This document shows, piece after piece, positions 47,292-59,760 of a stretch of 64,000 nucleotides of DNA (position 1 is the first letter of the stretch; each line of letters begins with the position of its first letter). The stretch is taken from assembly GCA_030620095.1 (NCBI GenBank), contig JAUTXW010004705.1, forward strand, positions 986,501-1,050,500, given 5' to 3'. The notes beneath the pieces were generated by a model. It saw only the letters and a list, made by a program, of their open reading frames with translations, had not been told where the DNA came from and did no database searches. The translations under genes were made by a program, and so were the position numbers. Origin of the DNA: Kuschelorhynchus macadamiae. Its lineage: Eukaryota > Arthropoda > Insecta > Coleoptera > Curculionidae.

Positions 47292-49098
47292 GGTGGCTCA
47301 TCGAAAACGTACCGCAAGGCATAACGGCCAGGGTAATTTTTTTTTCAAAAAATCCAAAAGCACGTCAATTTTGTTTGTGAGGGGGACAATTTTTGCCCTT
47401 AAAATGATCGCAAAATTTTCAACCCTCTAAGCGGGGGTGTCATCCCCCAAACTTTTTCAAATGGGAAGAGGGGTCAAGTGGTACCGCAATGAAAAGGGCT
47501 TTCTATTCTCTATACATTCCCGCTTTGGTTTTGAAAATCGGTCAAGTCATTTAGAAAATATGAAGGATTGAAATTTAAAATGTTTATTTACAAATTATCA
47601 GAGTAAATGATAAGAATAAATTCCTTCGACCAATTCGCTATTTTTGTCCTGTTATTTTAGATGTTTACTGCTGATTTTAGTGATTTGACATGCCACAACG
47701 ATCAGGTGCGGTAGTTGCTAGATAGCTGTTCTGTAACTTGTGCGTTTAAATTTCTCAATATCATTAAATTTTTTATCAATAATTATGGTGTACTCACTTG
47801 CAGAAAAAGTGGAAATAATCGAACTTTATTTTAAAAATAATGAATGTGGCAATCGGGTTGCGCAGATATTTAATGAACGACATCCTGAAAAACACCTTTC
47901 CGGCAAAATTGTTCGCGAGTTAGTAGCAAAATTTCGCGAAACTGGATCCCTTATAAATAAAAAGAGGCAGATGGAAAATCCTGTAGTAAATGAAGCTATG
48001 GAGGTCTTTGTATTGGGCCAAGTTGCCATGGATAGTACGCTGCGTACAAGAAAATTAGCCAATGAGACCGGCGTGAATCGTACAAGTGTCCAAAGAATAT
48101 TGAAAAAACACCATTTCCACCCGTATAAAATTCAGTTGGTACAAGAACTCAACGAAGACGATTTTGATCGCCGCTTGCAATTTTGTGAAACTATTAGTGA
48201 ACGAGTGGCCAATAATAATAATTTTCTATTCAATGTGTGTTTTTCGGGTGAGTGCACTTTCTTTTTGAACGGTGTAGTTAATCGGCATAACTGTCGGTAC
48301 TGGGCTGAGAACAACCCCAGGGTATTTCACGAGGTGCACACACAACATCCTCAGAAATTGAACGTGTGGGCTGGTATTTTTGGAAATTCTATTGTGGGTC
48401 CTTTTTTTCTTCCTGGAACTCTAACAGGTGATATGTACCACCACATTACTCTCAAAATGTGCGTAATTATTTAAACACTAACTTTCCCGGGCGGTGGATA
48501 GGACGAAGGGGTGCCATTGAGTGGCCTCCCCGGTCACCCGACTTGACTCCTTTAGACTTTTTTCTATGGGGACACATAAAAAGTAAAGTGTATAGCACTC
48601 CACTTGCCTCATTAGAAGATCTGCGAACACGAATTATTGACGTTTGTCGCGAAGTGACCCCTCAAGTTCTTCAGAATGTTCGAGAACGATTTGAAGCTAA
48701 TTTGTATTACTGTATGGAGGTCGACGGGCAACATTTTTAGCATTTGCTTCATTAATACGGTAAGTTTTTTTTATTTAATTCAATTTATGCGTTTTTTGAA
48801 AAATGTATTTTTCAAATTTCAATCCTTCATATTTTCTAAATGACTTGACCGATTTTCAAAACCAAAGCGGGAATGTATAGGTAATAGAAAGCCCTTTTCA
48901 TTGCGGTACCACTTGACCCCTCTTCCCATTTGAAAAAGTTTGGGGGATGACACCCCCGCTTAGAGGGTTGAAAATTTTGCGATAATTTTAAGAGCAAAAG
49001 TTGTCCCCCTCACAAACAAAATTGATGTGTTTTTGGATTTTTTGAAAAAAAAATTACCCTGGCCGTTATGCCTTGCGGTACGTTTTCGATGGGCTACC

Positions 49099-49101
<3 letters not shown>
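47289..49101 (+). mobile_element. Young mariner element with about 295-bp inverted repeats
   Basis: The left end CAGGGTGGCTCATCGAAAACG and the inverse right end CGTTTTCGATGGGCTACCCTG bound 1,813 bp inserted at a TA inside (TA)n. The inverted repeats (47289-47585 and 48805-49101) are nearly identical. They include a GAAGAGGGGTCAAGTGGTAC block and a GGGGGTGTCATCCCCC block. Near-identity of the arms and a largely clean ORF indicate a recent insertion, but the transposase carries an internal deletion. Confidence 0.93.
47785..48740 (+). pseudogene. Mariner-like transposase with internal deletion
   Basis: The start MVYSLAEKVEIIELYF is followed by two helix-turn-helix regions (KIVRELVAKFRETGS; TRKLANETGVNRTSVQRIL). 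Then come NVCFSGECTFFLNGVVNRHN (first acid position, Gly-Glu), WAENNPRVFHEV and KLNVWAGIFGNSIVGPFFL to LTGDMY. At about 48440 the sequence jumps in another frame to PHYSQNVRNYLNTNFPGRW, IGRRGAIEWPPRSPDLTPLD and FFLWGHIKSKVYS. The roughly 30 or more residues that should contain the QDGA aspartate are gone, and the first frame stops at 48474. The protein cannot be catalytic, though the ends could be moved by a relative's transposase. Confidence 0.88.
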
Positions 49102-49166
<65 letters not shown>

Positions 49167-49208
49167 GTATATATGTATATATTTATATATATATATATAC
49201 ATATATAT
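49102..49208. repeat. (TA)n microsatellite, right of mariner
   Basis: A pure TA run to about 49164, then an interrupted TA/GTATA stretch to 49208. It is the other half of the tract split by the mariner. Confidence 0.9.
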
Positions 49209-49499
49209 TTTGGTTCTTTTTCGTAAAAAATATACAAACGAAAGAACTAACGGCAAGAATTACTCCTTCACCATTTTGTCGAGAATCTATGTTTGTTTCC
49301 AGGGCCAAATGGCACTTTCAATTTTGATTTAATAAAAGCATAAATAATGGCGGCGTTTATTGGTCTAATCGCAACAAGAAAAAGTAATTTCTTCATTTTA
49401 AAAATTTCAATAAAACTACGCTCATTCGGAGGTATATTATATGCCATACGTAACCTACAAAACAAGAAAAACCGTATTTTCTATATATTTTTTATTTCT

Positions 49500-50820
49500 T
49501 AATTATTTGACAACATTTGTAAACTGTATATTGCAGCAAGTCAATACAACAAATACAAAAGTGAAGAAACAAAAAAAATAACAAATAAACAAATAATAAA
49601 ATAGACAGATTCACAGGAATAAAAAAAGTTAATACAAAACATACAAAATAAACAAACAGATTACGATTTGCAATCACAGTAGGCAGAGTTACGTGGGAAA
49701 AATAGCTGTACTGCTGAAGGAAGTAAAAAGGTTTCTTGATTAAAAAGTTCTTAAATTCCAGTTTGAACATTTTTGGGCCGAGCTATTCCATTTCCGGGGA
49801 AAGAACATTGTAAGTTACGATGTTTATTGCATTCTTGCGTTATTTTATCAGTCTGAATTTATTTGATTTATTTGCGTTATTTCATCAGAATAAATGTTTA
49901 TAAATATGTACTTCGCCTGATAAAAGATAAAAGAAGATACCGTTAGTATTTTCAAACGTATGAACAGTAGTTTACAATGATCCCTTGGATCGGCACTGTA
50001 CGTAACTCTTCTGAACACGAAATGTATTCCGTACACCAGACATGAATGGAAAGGAGCAAAATAAGCAAGAGAAATTTTGCTCGAGCTGCCTTAGCACGAA
50101 AATAATGCTTGATAGCTTTTTGCACAATATCGAGGTGTGACCTTTCCATATCAGAGACCCATCCAGCCTAACACCAAGCATTCTAACAGGATTTTGATTG
50201 GAAGTTGCATGTACAGAAAATAAAAGGATTTTAGAGTTGTTGAGATTAGATTCTAAAAAGTTTGAAGTGAACCAAGTCTCTGTTTTCTTCATTGCAATAT
50301 CGGTATTTCTGGAAATATTATCATCCTTCGAGCAAGGAACAAAAATGGTGACGTAATCAGCAAATAATGTACAATAATTAAAAGGATCCATGAATTTGAA
50401 AACATCGTTAACATAAATAATAAAAGGTAACGGTCCCCCGGAGCCTTGTGGAACTTCATGCTGAATGGACACAAAGTCAGAACGAACAATCCTCAACGGG
50501 CTGTCTTATCCCCCTCATGTATGATCGCAAACGAGACAAGGGTTGACCAACGATGCCATACCGTTCCAACTTGCGTAACAAAAGTTCATGTAAGATCGCA
50601 TAGCGTAGCTGCGCCCTGATCATTCTGTTCAAAGCACTCAACCACCCCACTCACGATCCTAGAAACAGCCTTAACAATTGATTTTTCCTTGCTGAAACCA
50701 AACTGGTACTGGTTAAAAAGATTATTGGTTTCAAAGAAGGTTTGCAGTCTGTCCTTTCCCGAAATACGGTACCAGAGAAATTGGTCGGTAATTATTAGGG
50801 ACACTCAAAGTAGCCAGACT
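49500..50820 (-). pseudogene. LINE reverse transcriptase, degraded
   Basis: The minus strand carries NQYQFGFSKEKSIVKAVSRI, CDL with the usual SKAFD lost to a small deletion, LLRKLERYGIVGQPLSRLR and SYMRG. After a frameshift come VPQGSGGPLPFIIYVNDVF and LFADYVTIFV. The catalytic FADD reads FADY, so the second aspartate is mutated. The C-terminal VRNTFRVQKSY segment (usually the 'VFRxQKRAIR' block) follows, then a long AT-rich 3' region. The clade is uncertain. Confidence 0.75.
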
Positions 50821-50999
50821 TAAACACCGGAACATTGTTTGAACTTAGCATTGTGTTTAATAAGTTATTATAAAAACTTAAATAATACTGCTAATGGTCA
50901 CTAATATTTATTTTTAAGTTTTTGTTTCTAATAAAATGGTTATGAACAGCAGTTTATTAAATAGTTTATCAAAGAGCTCGTTATGTAAGGAATACAGTA

Positions 51000-51882
51000 T
51001 ATATAAAAACACTATCAAAATAGGTTGCTTTTATATGTATTAAAGTGCCTATGTCCATGAAAGTAATAATTCAGATTTTAAATAACTAAATCTAAAGGTT
51101 CGTTCCACACTGTAGACGCGCATTCGAGAACAGATCTTGCAAGACAGTTATATAACAAAAATTAATAAATTGAGAATCTTAAAAGTCCCTGGTTACCATA
51201 AGAGGGAAACCAAGGCTCAGGAGCGTTCTTTCCAATATTCTGTTGATACTTAAAGCTAAGTTTGGTCTCCAACATCACGCCTAGATCCATGATATCTTTC
51301 TTAAGTATTGTTAAAAAAAATAGACAGCTTAAAAGTTAGAAAGAAGCATGGTATAACATTTAATATTATTAAGAAACAAACGATTTACATTACAGTAGTA
51401 AGAAAAGTTGTCAAGGTCATGCTAAAGAGTATCTTGACAAATTATGGATAGTCCTGTATATTTTTAGGTCGTCCGCATAAAGCAAGACCTTAGAATGTTA
51501 AAGCAATGGGTCTATAAATATACTGAACAATAATATCCCGAGATGCGGGCCGTGGAGAACCCTAGAGTTTGCAAAACATTTATCTGACAATCGGACAACT
51601 TACTGTTTATTGTGTTATTTTGATCTGTAAACGCTAGATATGAGGTCAAGAGCCCCGCCTCAGCAAGTTTCCATGCACGCCGAAAACCTCCAGCTTGGAA
51701 ATGAGAGTCAGGTGATAAGCCTTGTCAAAAGCTTTCGAAACGTCTGCATACAAGGAAAACCACTTGGATACAGTAGATCTGTTTCTAAAAAAATTGTGCT
51801 GTGTACCATTTATTGTATCTTTACATAAAAATAATACTTTATTAGCAAGTATAGATTCGAAAACTTTACCAAATAAATTCAA
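51000..51882 (-). pseudogene. Second LINE reverse transcriptase fragment
   Basis: The minus strand reads NLFGKVFESIL, TQHNFFRNRSTVSKW and YADVSKAFDKAYHLTLISKL. With frame changes it continues LHGPHLGILLFSIFIDPLL, VLLYADDLKIYR and DLGVMLETKLSF. The YADD pair is intact, but stops are frequent. It differs from the LINE next to it at 49.5-50.8 kb. Confidence 0.7.
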
Positions 51883-52084
51883 AAGTGAAATGGGTTTTTA
51901 ATTTCTGATATCCCCTTTTTTGCCTTCACGTCTGCAATTTCCAGAATACATATTAGATTTCGCACGCTGCGAATATACCTTCTTCCGTGGAAAATATCTT
52001 ATCTCTTCGAAAATTTGTAAATCGTTAAGTATATAGAGTCACTATATCTTACAGATAGGCCACATGTAATGTACTTGCAGGGAA

Positions 52085-53090
52085 CAATCTCCGAGGAAAA
52101 AAAATGAGGCATTGGGTTCCACACGGCCTAATCTTCGGGCCCCTATTCTTTCTTATTTATATTAATAACATAACATCCTCTGTTCAAGTTTGGGGATTAT
52201 GATGTACTACAGGATCGAATGGACGACTGCCTCAACAGTGTAACTGACTCTTTCACAAATAATGGCTTAAGCCTGAATCTATCAAAAACACAAAAAAGTT
52301 ATATTTTCTCTACGACATTATAATATAAAGGTTAATATAGGACATAGGTGTGATTCCTGGGTCTTACTTTGGATCCTAAAATAATATTTAAGACTCATGT
52401 TAACAATATTTTCAAAAGGGTAGCCTTTGGCATCTTTGTGTTGAGGAATCTATCAAGGAATGTGGATTTCAGCGTCAGTCCTGTAACCTATCATGTATTT
52501 GACCATTCGTTATGTGTGTATACACTGGACACGCTCTACACTTATATCGAAGATGTTTGGTCAACAGTCTGTCAGGGTGTTGGCTCAGAATGAATATCGT
52601 GACGATGTAAGGCCCTACTTTCAAAAACTGAATAGTTTAACACTCCCTGGGTATTGTATCTATGAGGCCTTAATATTTGCTTTTTCAGAATGACAATGAA
52701 TTTGGTACAGTAGGACAAAAGCACGGCACGGTAATACAAGATCAGAAAATAATTTTTCTATTTTCCTGAGGTTCCTGAGGCTTAAGATCATGGAATGCAA
52801 CACTCCACTATGTCCCTATTGTCTCTAGCATGTTGTCAGACAGAGCCAGAAAACTGCAAACAAAGCAATTTAAAATTATCATAAAAATATTTATTGAATA
52901 AGGTATTTTATAATTTTAAAGAATTTTTAAACTGTAATGTATCTGACCCAGATATTTGTAACATTGTAATAATGTATCCTTTTGTATTTTATTTAGTAGT
53001 AGTAGGCATGTATAATTTCATATTATTTTTTGGTGTAAATTGATGACTGTAAAAACTGATGGTTTATCAAAATAAAGTCTATTCTATCTA
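52085..53090 (+). pseudogene. LINE 3' portion, plus strand
   Basis: The plus strand shows VPHGLIFGPLFFLIYINN (PQGSILGPLLF block), KRVAFGIFVLRNLSRNV, then RVLAQNEYRDDVRPYFQKLN and SLTLPGYCIYEALIFA. The last two are the C-terminal 'dsCRpyF..L.iLTlPslYiyE.l' block common in CR1/Jockey-like LINEs. The YADD region is deleted. The 3' end near 53090 is AT-rich (AAAATAAAGTCTATTC). The copy is oriented away from the adjacent minus-strand LINE. Confidence 0.65.
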
Positions 53091-55655
53091 CATTACAGTT
53101 CAGAAGGCAGAAATGCGATTTGTCTTTGTCAATGACAATTACTTTTGAAGTTAAAATACTTTACATTCGAATAAAAATCAATGAATAACGGTAGTAACTT
53201 TATTTCAGAGCTGTCTAAAATTTTATAAAAAAATATATTTCGTGGTTAAAACACCAGAATTAAACAATACTATTAATTATCAGTTTCGAATTAAATGTCA
53301 TAAAACATATTTCCATCAAGTCAGTATGAATGCCGTAGAATGATTGATTAACTTTTTCGTAAACTATACATTCTACATTTTGAAAGTTTATGTTTTGGTT
53401 ATATTTCTGTGGTATCTAAGTTTCAAGAACTGTTTTAGTCGGGCATATAAAACGGGTAAAAGAGAAGTTGTATTTTTTACACGAATTTTGAGTGAGAATT
53501 TGTAAACCTGAAGTTATTATGATTTTATATGCAACCACTTAATAAATAGGTTTGTAAGAAAGAACTAATTTCACAAAAGTTTGACATCTAAATATGGTTT
53601 TTTCAACATTTTTCACTGTAAATTGAACACTAAAAAAATATATTTTTTAATTGTTTTGGCTTTTTCAAGAACTTTTTAAAAAAAAAATTACTTCATGGGC
53701 GTACTGATTAGCTTTTTCAGGTCATATTATATCTTTCTTATGTTATTAAATTCAACTTTGTTTCCTGAATTTTGTAAAGAGTATTTTTAGTTTTTTCTTA
53801 TTTAGAAAAAAGTAATTCAATCTTTGGGATGTTTTTTTTTATTTCATAGAAATATTACCCATAGACATTTTTGATTATTTTTCTAAACGTAATTTTGTTC
53901 ACGCAAAAGTTATTTTGCTCTAAATTATCAATTCTAGATACTTTTTAATTTAATTTAATTTATAAGCAATTGAGTATATTTTTACAGAATGTCCAAAAAA
54001 TATATAATTAGTAAATACTTTATTATACAGGGTGGGACACCCCTTCCAGATATCAACCACTTTTTTCTTTAAGCATGTACACTCACTTAATAGCAGAATT
54101 TAGATAAATCATTTGGGTTTTTTTTTGCGAAATTGTCAAAAGTTTATATTTAACAATGCAATTATGCCAAAGATATCTTCCATGTATGTAGCTGATTTCC
54201 TACAAATGTACAGCCGTTATATTAGTTTAAATTGGACATTATCAAAGATTTCGTACAAATAATTTCGCCGTTTAATTAGACCGCGCCCAACAATATTTCA
54301 CTGGGTGTTGCCAGAAGTGGTTGCTTGTTTATAAATACAATACAAAACTATATGAAATACAATACAAAAACTAGAAGCATTTAGCGGGTATTTTATTTAA
54401 CATTGGATCGTCTGTTCGCAGTGTTATCTGTATTTGCTATTATGAATAATTTTCACAGTTTTTTTTCGGTAGTTTGTTCATTATTTTACTGTTTAATTTC
54501 TAATCCTAAACAACTCCCAGTGTGAATATTAATTATCTTATCCAAATTTTAATTCCTTTTGTTTTACTGATCTCTGACGCCAACTTAAGGGCTTTCTGTA
54601 AGTGTTCTATTCCTTAGACCTAAAATTTTAGGTCGGGCATATACAATACATGCGTTGTTTCAGAACATAACCGGATTTACTGAGCTTAAACATTGGACTT
54701 ATCGGGTTTAATGGCATACGAAAGAGACAGTTGCCCTGAAACTTTATCTTAAGGAGTTTTTTTTTTCAAGAAACTGTTTAACCCTTCACTGATGAAGATA
54801 TGATAAAATAAATATTTTAATTAAAAACATTTCGCTGTGCTATTATGGTCGTTAATACCGCAATCATCAGGCGATTATAAAACAGAATACAGCCAGAAGT
54901 TTTCCCTTATTTCCTTTATTGTGATTTTATTGAAAAAATTACCGAAACTTTACGACAACTCCGATAATGAATCGATATTTTTCATATTTGCTGCTAAGTA
55001 AAAATATTTTTGAAAAGGTTTCGAGAATGTGTTACTTTATTACAATTACTTTTGAAGTTAAAATTCTTTATCATCAGAATTATGACACTAGCCGACTTAC
55101 CAGACGAGGCGTCAGTCGAGGCTGATAGATACCACGGCGACGTGGTGAAGGATCAACTTTATCATAACTAACTACTGTGCAACTGAAAGTGCCATTTTTA
55201 AAATTCAATGATGAGATAATCACTGGAATCTGCCTTACATTTTGCAGTGGCCATAGCTATTGAACCTCACGTCTCAGGTTAGTATATTTTGTTAGTTTTT
55301 CAGTATGCTTTCACTATGGTCAGTGTTTCTGTTGGGTATTGCAACATTAATTAGGAATATAGGATAACAGTAATATCAGGACTACGTTTTTGTATTGTCG
55401 GATCTGTTATAAGCCCTTTAACCCAGTAAGTTTTAATACCGCCATTTTTAAAAAACCGGTGATTGTTTAAAGCTGTAATATGGCAGCTGATCTCCAGGGT
55501 TAATCTTATGTAAGTTCAAGATTTTAAGATATATTATTGTGGCTATTTTATTGAGTCTTTCTAAATATTTAGTTGTCAGTATGCCTAACAATATTATGAT
55601 TACCACTATTATTGTTAATTAGGTTTTATTACTACTATTTTTTGTATTAACAGTA
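53091..55655. other. AT-rich sequence, no gene recognised
   Basis: No coding pattern. One mariner-type end, TACAGGGTGGGACACCCC, occurs at 54026 without a partner nearby. Short TAG/TAA-rich microsatellite-like sequence lies at 55600-55675. Confidence 0.4.
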
Positions 55656-56440
55656 GTAGTAATAGTAAAGGAGGCGAAGCCCTGAGGCTAGACCTAAAAA
55701 ACCCTGGTCCCCATCCCCTCTCCACTTATTCTCACCCCAGATAACCTTCTGCCTTAGATTCGAGTGTTCCTTCCAAAGACTTGCAACTTATTAGAATCAA
55801 GAGCTTTTCTTTATGTTTGGACATACCACGAAGAATTGTTGCCTTCTTTTAAAGTGACTCTAATAACTGGAGTCGGAGTTTCTGTCGACTTTCTCCAAGT
55901 ACAGACACATACAGATACAGCAACTAGTTACGTATTGTTAGCAGTCCGTTTCTAGACGAAGTACGGCCTTTTGGTCACTCATCTAAGTACTAGCCGCACA
56001 CGGCGATGCTTTACTTTGATTATCGTGCGAGATCGGACCAACGCAAGTCACCTCCTCTCTAGCTAGGGGGGCTGATCCGAAAGTTTTCCTTCTAAGTCTG
56101 CGCCAACTATCACAAATAACTTTACCTTGGTATGGGGTTTTCTCCCTTATTCTCCTAAGGACAGAGTGGGCTACCTTTTATTCCTAATAGTCTGTAGTGA
56201 CCGGTCAGTCTTCGAGCATATCAACGATGGTCTGGCAGTCCTCGACATGAACCAGATCGCCTTGGTTTGAAACGGTTTTGGAAGCATGTCCTTGGACTGC
56301 TTGTAGTCTTCTGTCTTTCTCTAATTAGCCCTTACTTTATCACAGGCTCACTTGTTTAGAATATGGGAAGTTTGTCTTGTGTTTAGTCCTAGGTGGTGTT
56401 TCAGACCCGAGGGCAGCAACAAGGAGCCTTGTCTTGCCAA
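55656..56440. other. GC-richer unassigned block
   Basis: About 780 bp are clearly less AT-rich than the surroundings, starting after a TAGTAGTAATAG tract. They have no long frame on either strand (longest 63 codons) and no terminal repeats. The texture (a microsatellite-like edge and a sharp composition change) suggests a transposon UTR or short element, but I do not recognise it. Confidence 0.3.
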
Positions 56441-56689
56441 CTAGTTTTTCGTATTAAACACATACTAAAAATACAGTAATTTATATTTAGGTACCGACTA
56501 AAATTTATATTTTACCGTTTAAAATATAGTAAACTACTCAACGAAAAGATCAAGGCCCTTTTAATTTTTAGATCTTTCTGCAAATTGATTTTAAGTTTTT
56601 TAAAAACTTACTTTTTTGGGTGCTTATTTCATTTTTTCTTCACTATGCGACAAAAACAACTTTAGAATAAGTTTCATATTTCAATATTA

Positions 56690-57405
56690 TACGAGGTGAT
56701 CAATAAATCATGTAAATGTTCAAAAAGTTTGAGTGTTAACCATTTTTTTCCTCATTTTGCTATGATATACGTTACGTTAGTTTTTTAATTACACACTATT
56801 TACGGATTAACAAATTTATAAAATTTCAGCTTATTGAAGATTTTCCACGAACAAAGCATTTTTTTCGATCAAATTTATCAAATTATAATATGCCAACCAG
56901 AAATAAAACTTAAGTAATTACAATTTTTGTAAAATAAAACAAATAATGATTATTGTGAACTGAGCAATATGAGTTGTTATTGATCAGAAAATTGGAAATT
57001 CAAAAAGTTTTGTATATTTATCGACTACGCTTGAAATACGACAAATTATTTTTGTCAGATAGCAGTTGACATATAACTTCGTAATAAAAGACGTTCATTT
57101 TGTCGAGTAATTTTCGAAGACCAACGACACTGTTTATTGAATAACCCGTAACACTTTTTGACTTGATTTGAACTTTAAATTAGCATTTTATCAGGAAATC
57201 GAAACACATACTACTCACTCAGTTCACAACAATAATTGTGCCGTCTTACATAAAGTGCTGATTATCATTGTTATATTGTTTGTTGACTTATTATAATATC
57301 ATTAAAACCTTAAAGAAAAATGCTTTGGACATTGAAAATCTTCTTCATATAAGTCATTGAACTCTCTGAACTTTTACCTGAATTTATTTTTTATTATTTA
57401 TATAA
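56690..57405. repeat. Degenerate foldback element
   Basis: Inverted similarity joins GAAGATTTTCCACGAACAAAG (from 56837) with the inverse of CTTTGGACATTGAAAATCTTC (ending near 57345). It also joins TTGTGAACTGAG (56955) with CTCAGTTCACAA (57219). The arms are about 250 bp and diverged. No coding capacity. Confidence 0.5.
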
Positions 57406-58399
57406 AATAAAAATATCCAACTTTAAAAAAAAAAACTTCTTTGCCAACATTGTAGAAACAATGGGCGTTTAAATTTCGAGAATACGCATCCAAAAAAGTT
57501 GATCTTTAAAAAAAGCAAATCAATTTGAAGACTTTTTTGTTGAGAATTTTGTAATTGTTAGATTAAAATAAATGTAATAATGACTTAATTTTGTAAAGTT
57601 CTCAGTTTCCTTCGCACGATCTCAACGATTTCACCGACTAGTAAAAAATTCGTACCTTAAAGACGTACAGCGTCAAAAAATCACTATCAAAGTTTCAGCC
57701 CGACACAATAATTAGTCAACTGATCCCGAAAACTTGTCAAAACCAAATATAAGCTTATTACCATAGAAAAAAACCCTAGTTTTCTGCTAAGGATAAGCCA
57801 CCCTTAGGAGGACAGGCGTTGATTGAGAGATTTCTTTTTTAAGCTACCCTGTTAGGGGCTAGACACGAATCCTATGACAAATCTTTAAGTTTCTTACTAT
57901 TTGAAGCTTGATGTGTTTAATTATGAAATTTGAGTTATTCCGGCGTTTTAAAACCTCGTGATGAAAGCTGTGCTAAAGTGGGATTTACGAGACAGAGGCG
58001 TAACATACCTTGTGATATTGCTTTAACAATGTGTTGCATACAAAAAAGATGATTTCGTCAAAACATTTTAATTGAACACATGTTTTCCATTTAAATTGCC
58101 TGGAAATTTTTATATATATACAACAATATTTTTGATGATCGAATACACAAAATGCAGTTTTTTTGCCGGATCCCAACGACACTGTGTAACATAGAACTAT
58201 GTAAGATATGCCCAAGTTTAAAACAGGTGTTTTGATCTTGTGCAGTGAAGATTCCTGAATATGACTCCTACAGTTGCAAGTTAAACATCGAAACATTATT
58301 TTAATTTGACACGGTCTAATCACGAGAATGATGATTCCTACGACTGCAATTTTAAAATGAAAACATTTTTGGTATCTGATTCAATTAAGGTTTTACTTG
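57406..58399. other. No recognisable gene
   Basis: AT-rich. A 112-codon minus-strand frame (58323-57985) shows no family motif and is treated as chance. Short GC-richer stretch at 57780-57870. Confidence 0.35.
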
Positions 58400-58640
58400 C
58401 CTTATTGCAATCGTGAAAAATCACCCTCCCAGGTTTTTATGTATCTTCACGTTTTAGTGTCATATGGGGATAACCATGTAAAATTTTGGTAAAAATTCAA
58501 TATAGCAGAACAAAATGACGTCCTAGTGAATTACCAAAAAAAATTATTATTAAATAACTGATTACCCAGTTTACCTCAAATTTTGCACTCAAATCAAAGA
58601 ATAAACTGGTCATATATTTCATTGGCTTTTGGATATACGA
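58400..58640 (-). repeat. Dispersed repeat RA, partial copy
   Basis: This is the minus-oriented RA start: AATCGTGAAAAATCACCCTC, TCTTCACGTTTTAGTG, GGGGATAACC, TTTTGGTAAAAATTC and AACAAAATGACG. The GACAGAC/CCGACGG block is missing, so the copy is internally deleted. Confidence 0.65.
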
Positions 58641-59023
58641 GTTTTCAACAAATGCATTTTTTACAATTCAAAGGCAAAATTCTCGTAAATCATTGATCTC
58701 TCCGAAAACACTATTTTACATTTTTTGTTTATTTTTACCATATTTATTAAATTTAGGAAAGAAAATTCAACTGAGACATTAAGTGATAGTTTTGTTGATA
58801 AGATGTTATTAACAAACATAAAAGCACAACCTTGCAGAGCTTGAACGTATTTTAAAATACGTCTTAGGGCAAAATTGTTCAAAATTAAAGATGGTAAAAA
58901 AAGAAGTAGTGTATTTTGATAAAGGCAATGGTTTACGATAGACATAGGCATAGATGAGGAGCCCTACAGGGGCGGCACTTAGGCTCACTGGGGCCCATTG
59001 TGCTATCCCCCTGAGTAGGCGTG

Positions 59024-59245
59024 TCAGACCAACAGCCCACTCCTTTTTAGAAAGAAAAGGACCCTTTCAGGTCGTGCACGTCCCACAAGCTCGGGTTCTA
59101 CATAGGTGTCACCCAAGCAAAGCCGTTTGGTGTTGACTAAAGCGTCACATTGACAGACTAGATGCTTGGTAGTTTCATCTACCTCAGCACAAAACCTGCA
59201 GTATGGATCGTTGTTCAGTCCAATCTTATGTAGGTAATATTTCAC
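59024..59245 (-). pseudogene. LINE C-terminal Cys/His segment
   Basis: KYYLHKIGLNNDPYCRFCAE, followed by DETTKHLVCQC, matches the C-x2-C...H-x4-C block that follows RNase H in LOA/I-like elements. It is in a different frame from RNase H, so a frameshift separates them. Confidence 0.7.
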
Positions 59246-59301
59246 CAGCCAGTGTCCAGTTAGGACTCCGGTAATGGTTCTAAGTTGGCCTCTGTTTAGA
59301 T

Positions 59302-59760
59302 TTAGCAGTCTATTAGACTCAGAACGGCTATAAGGGCCTGATATGAAAACCTTAGAGACTGTCTGAGTCCTGCTATAGTGCGATTCTTAATCCTAGCCTT
59401 GACAGCTGAAGGAGCAATGCCAAGAGCAAGTTCCGGCCCAGTAAAAGCAGTGTTGCTACCTTCCCGAGCCAGCTGATCCGCTTCTTCATTACCACCAAAG
59501 CCCTGATGACCAGGCACCCAAATGAGGCTGACCCTATTGGACTCACACAGCCTCTCTAGGGCTCTACTGCATTCAAGTGTTAACAGCGAATTGACCCTGT
59601 TCGAGGACAGAGCTTTAATCGCGGCTTGACTATCACAGAATATATAGATATACTTGTAGTCATATTCTCTGGAAAGGTTTTCCTGTAAGCAGTCCAAGAT
59701 TGCTGTAATCTCAGCCCTGATTCCCGCCCCAGATCCCTCCTTCAGAGCCTTCTGTAAACC
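59302..59760 (-). pseudogene. RNase H domain of the LINE
   Basis: GSGAGIRAEITAIL, IFCDSQAAIKALSS and SLIWVPGHQGFGGNEEADQL show the catalytic Glu, the middle Asp and the His/Asp motif of LINE RNase H. The first aspartate strand reads FTEGSEGGIWG in another frame. The roughly 25 residues between it and the AEI helix are deleted, so the domain is inactive. It would remove RNA from the RNA-DNA hybrid during retrotransposition. Confidence 0.8.

Noticed and set aside
54026..54060. Mariner left end TACAGGGTGGGACACC
   Set aside because: No inverted partner or transposase found within several kilobases, so no element was called.
57985..58323. 112-codon minus-strand frame with many cysteines
   Set aside because: No motif, no spacing consistent with a zinc finger, no start context; likely chance.
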